Source of the DNA: Chloroflexota bacterium
GTDB taxonomy: Bacteria > Chloroflexota > Limnocylindria > QHBO01
Assembly: GCA_005879815.1 (NCBI GenBank)
Contig: VBKA01000126.1
Location: 2,335 to 8,322, forward strand
Length of the DNA: 5,988 nucleotides
Reading direction: 5' to 3'
Positions 5,973 to 5,988 of the stretch are shown here, piece by piece; within the stretch, counting starts at the first letter, position 1; each line of letters opens with the position of its first letter. The notes beneath the pieces are model-generated. The model was not told the origin of the DNA, made no database searches, and worked only from the letters and a program-made list of their open reading frames with translations. The translations under genes and the position numbers were made by a program.

Positions 5973-5988
5973 GTCGAAAGGCGAGGAA

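Larger units (their letters stand above)
5856..5988 (-). other. Operon leader / upstream intergenic region
   Basis: This stretch of 133 bases up to the right edge holds no convincing gene. Minus-strand frames are open for short distances (one ends in TAG at 5931-5933), so the tail of an upstream gene cannot be excluded at the far right. No clear -35/-10 pair was found; a weak GGATAG on the minus strand (5931-5936) has no good partner. It carries the two palindromic elements and the ribosome binding site listed separately. Confidence 0.5.

Overview
The window is a compact block of six genes, all on the minus strand, so it reads from the right end (about 5855) to the left end (17). Base composition is high-GC throughout, about two thirds G+C by eye. 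Third codon positions are mostly G or C, and GTG and TTG starts are in use. The high GC, lipobox-type export signals, single-span surface anchors and a CopC-CopD fusion suggest a high-GC Gram-positive-like or monoderm lineage such as Actinomycetota, Chloroflexota or a related uncultured soil phylum. The sequence alone does not decide which. No rRNA, tRNA, CRISPR array, insertion sequence or attachment site was recognised.

Layout in the direction of transcription: (1) 5988-5856 is a 133-base leader with no convincing gene. It holds two 12-base perfect palindromes and a good ribosome binding site. (2) 5855-5187 encodes an exported, C-terminally anchored protein with a YtkA/FixH-like extracellular domain. 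(3) 5180-3201 encodes a 659-residue CopC-CopD copper protein of the YcnJ type with two extra Ig-like/YtkA-like modules at its C-terminus. (4) 3190-2729 (GTG start) encodes a small lipoprotein with a His-containing beta-sandwich-like domain. (5) 2732-1368 encodes an amino-acid-type (Peripla_BP_6) solute-binding protein. (6) 1371-781 (probable TTG start) encodes a CPBP/Abi-family intramembrane protease. (7) 793-17 encodes a surface protein anchored at both ends, of unrecognised family. A further gene may start at position 3 and run off the left edge.

The gaps are 6 and 10 bases, followed by an ATGA overlap, a TTGA overlap and a 13-base overlap. This is the pattern of one translationally coupled operon. 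All six products are predicted to be exported, lipidated or membrane-embedded, so the operon builds a cell-envelope system. Its best-understood part is copper handling: CopC binds Cu(II) outside the membrane and CopD is thought to pass copper inward. The two YtkA-like proteins and the His-containing lipoprotein could be extra extracytoplasmic metal-binding or chaperone parts. The solute-binding protein, the CPBP protease and the last surface protein are not standard members of copper loci, and their link to copper rests on operon context only. That combination is the most interesting feature of the window.
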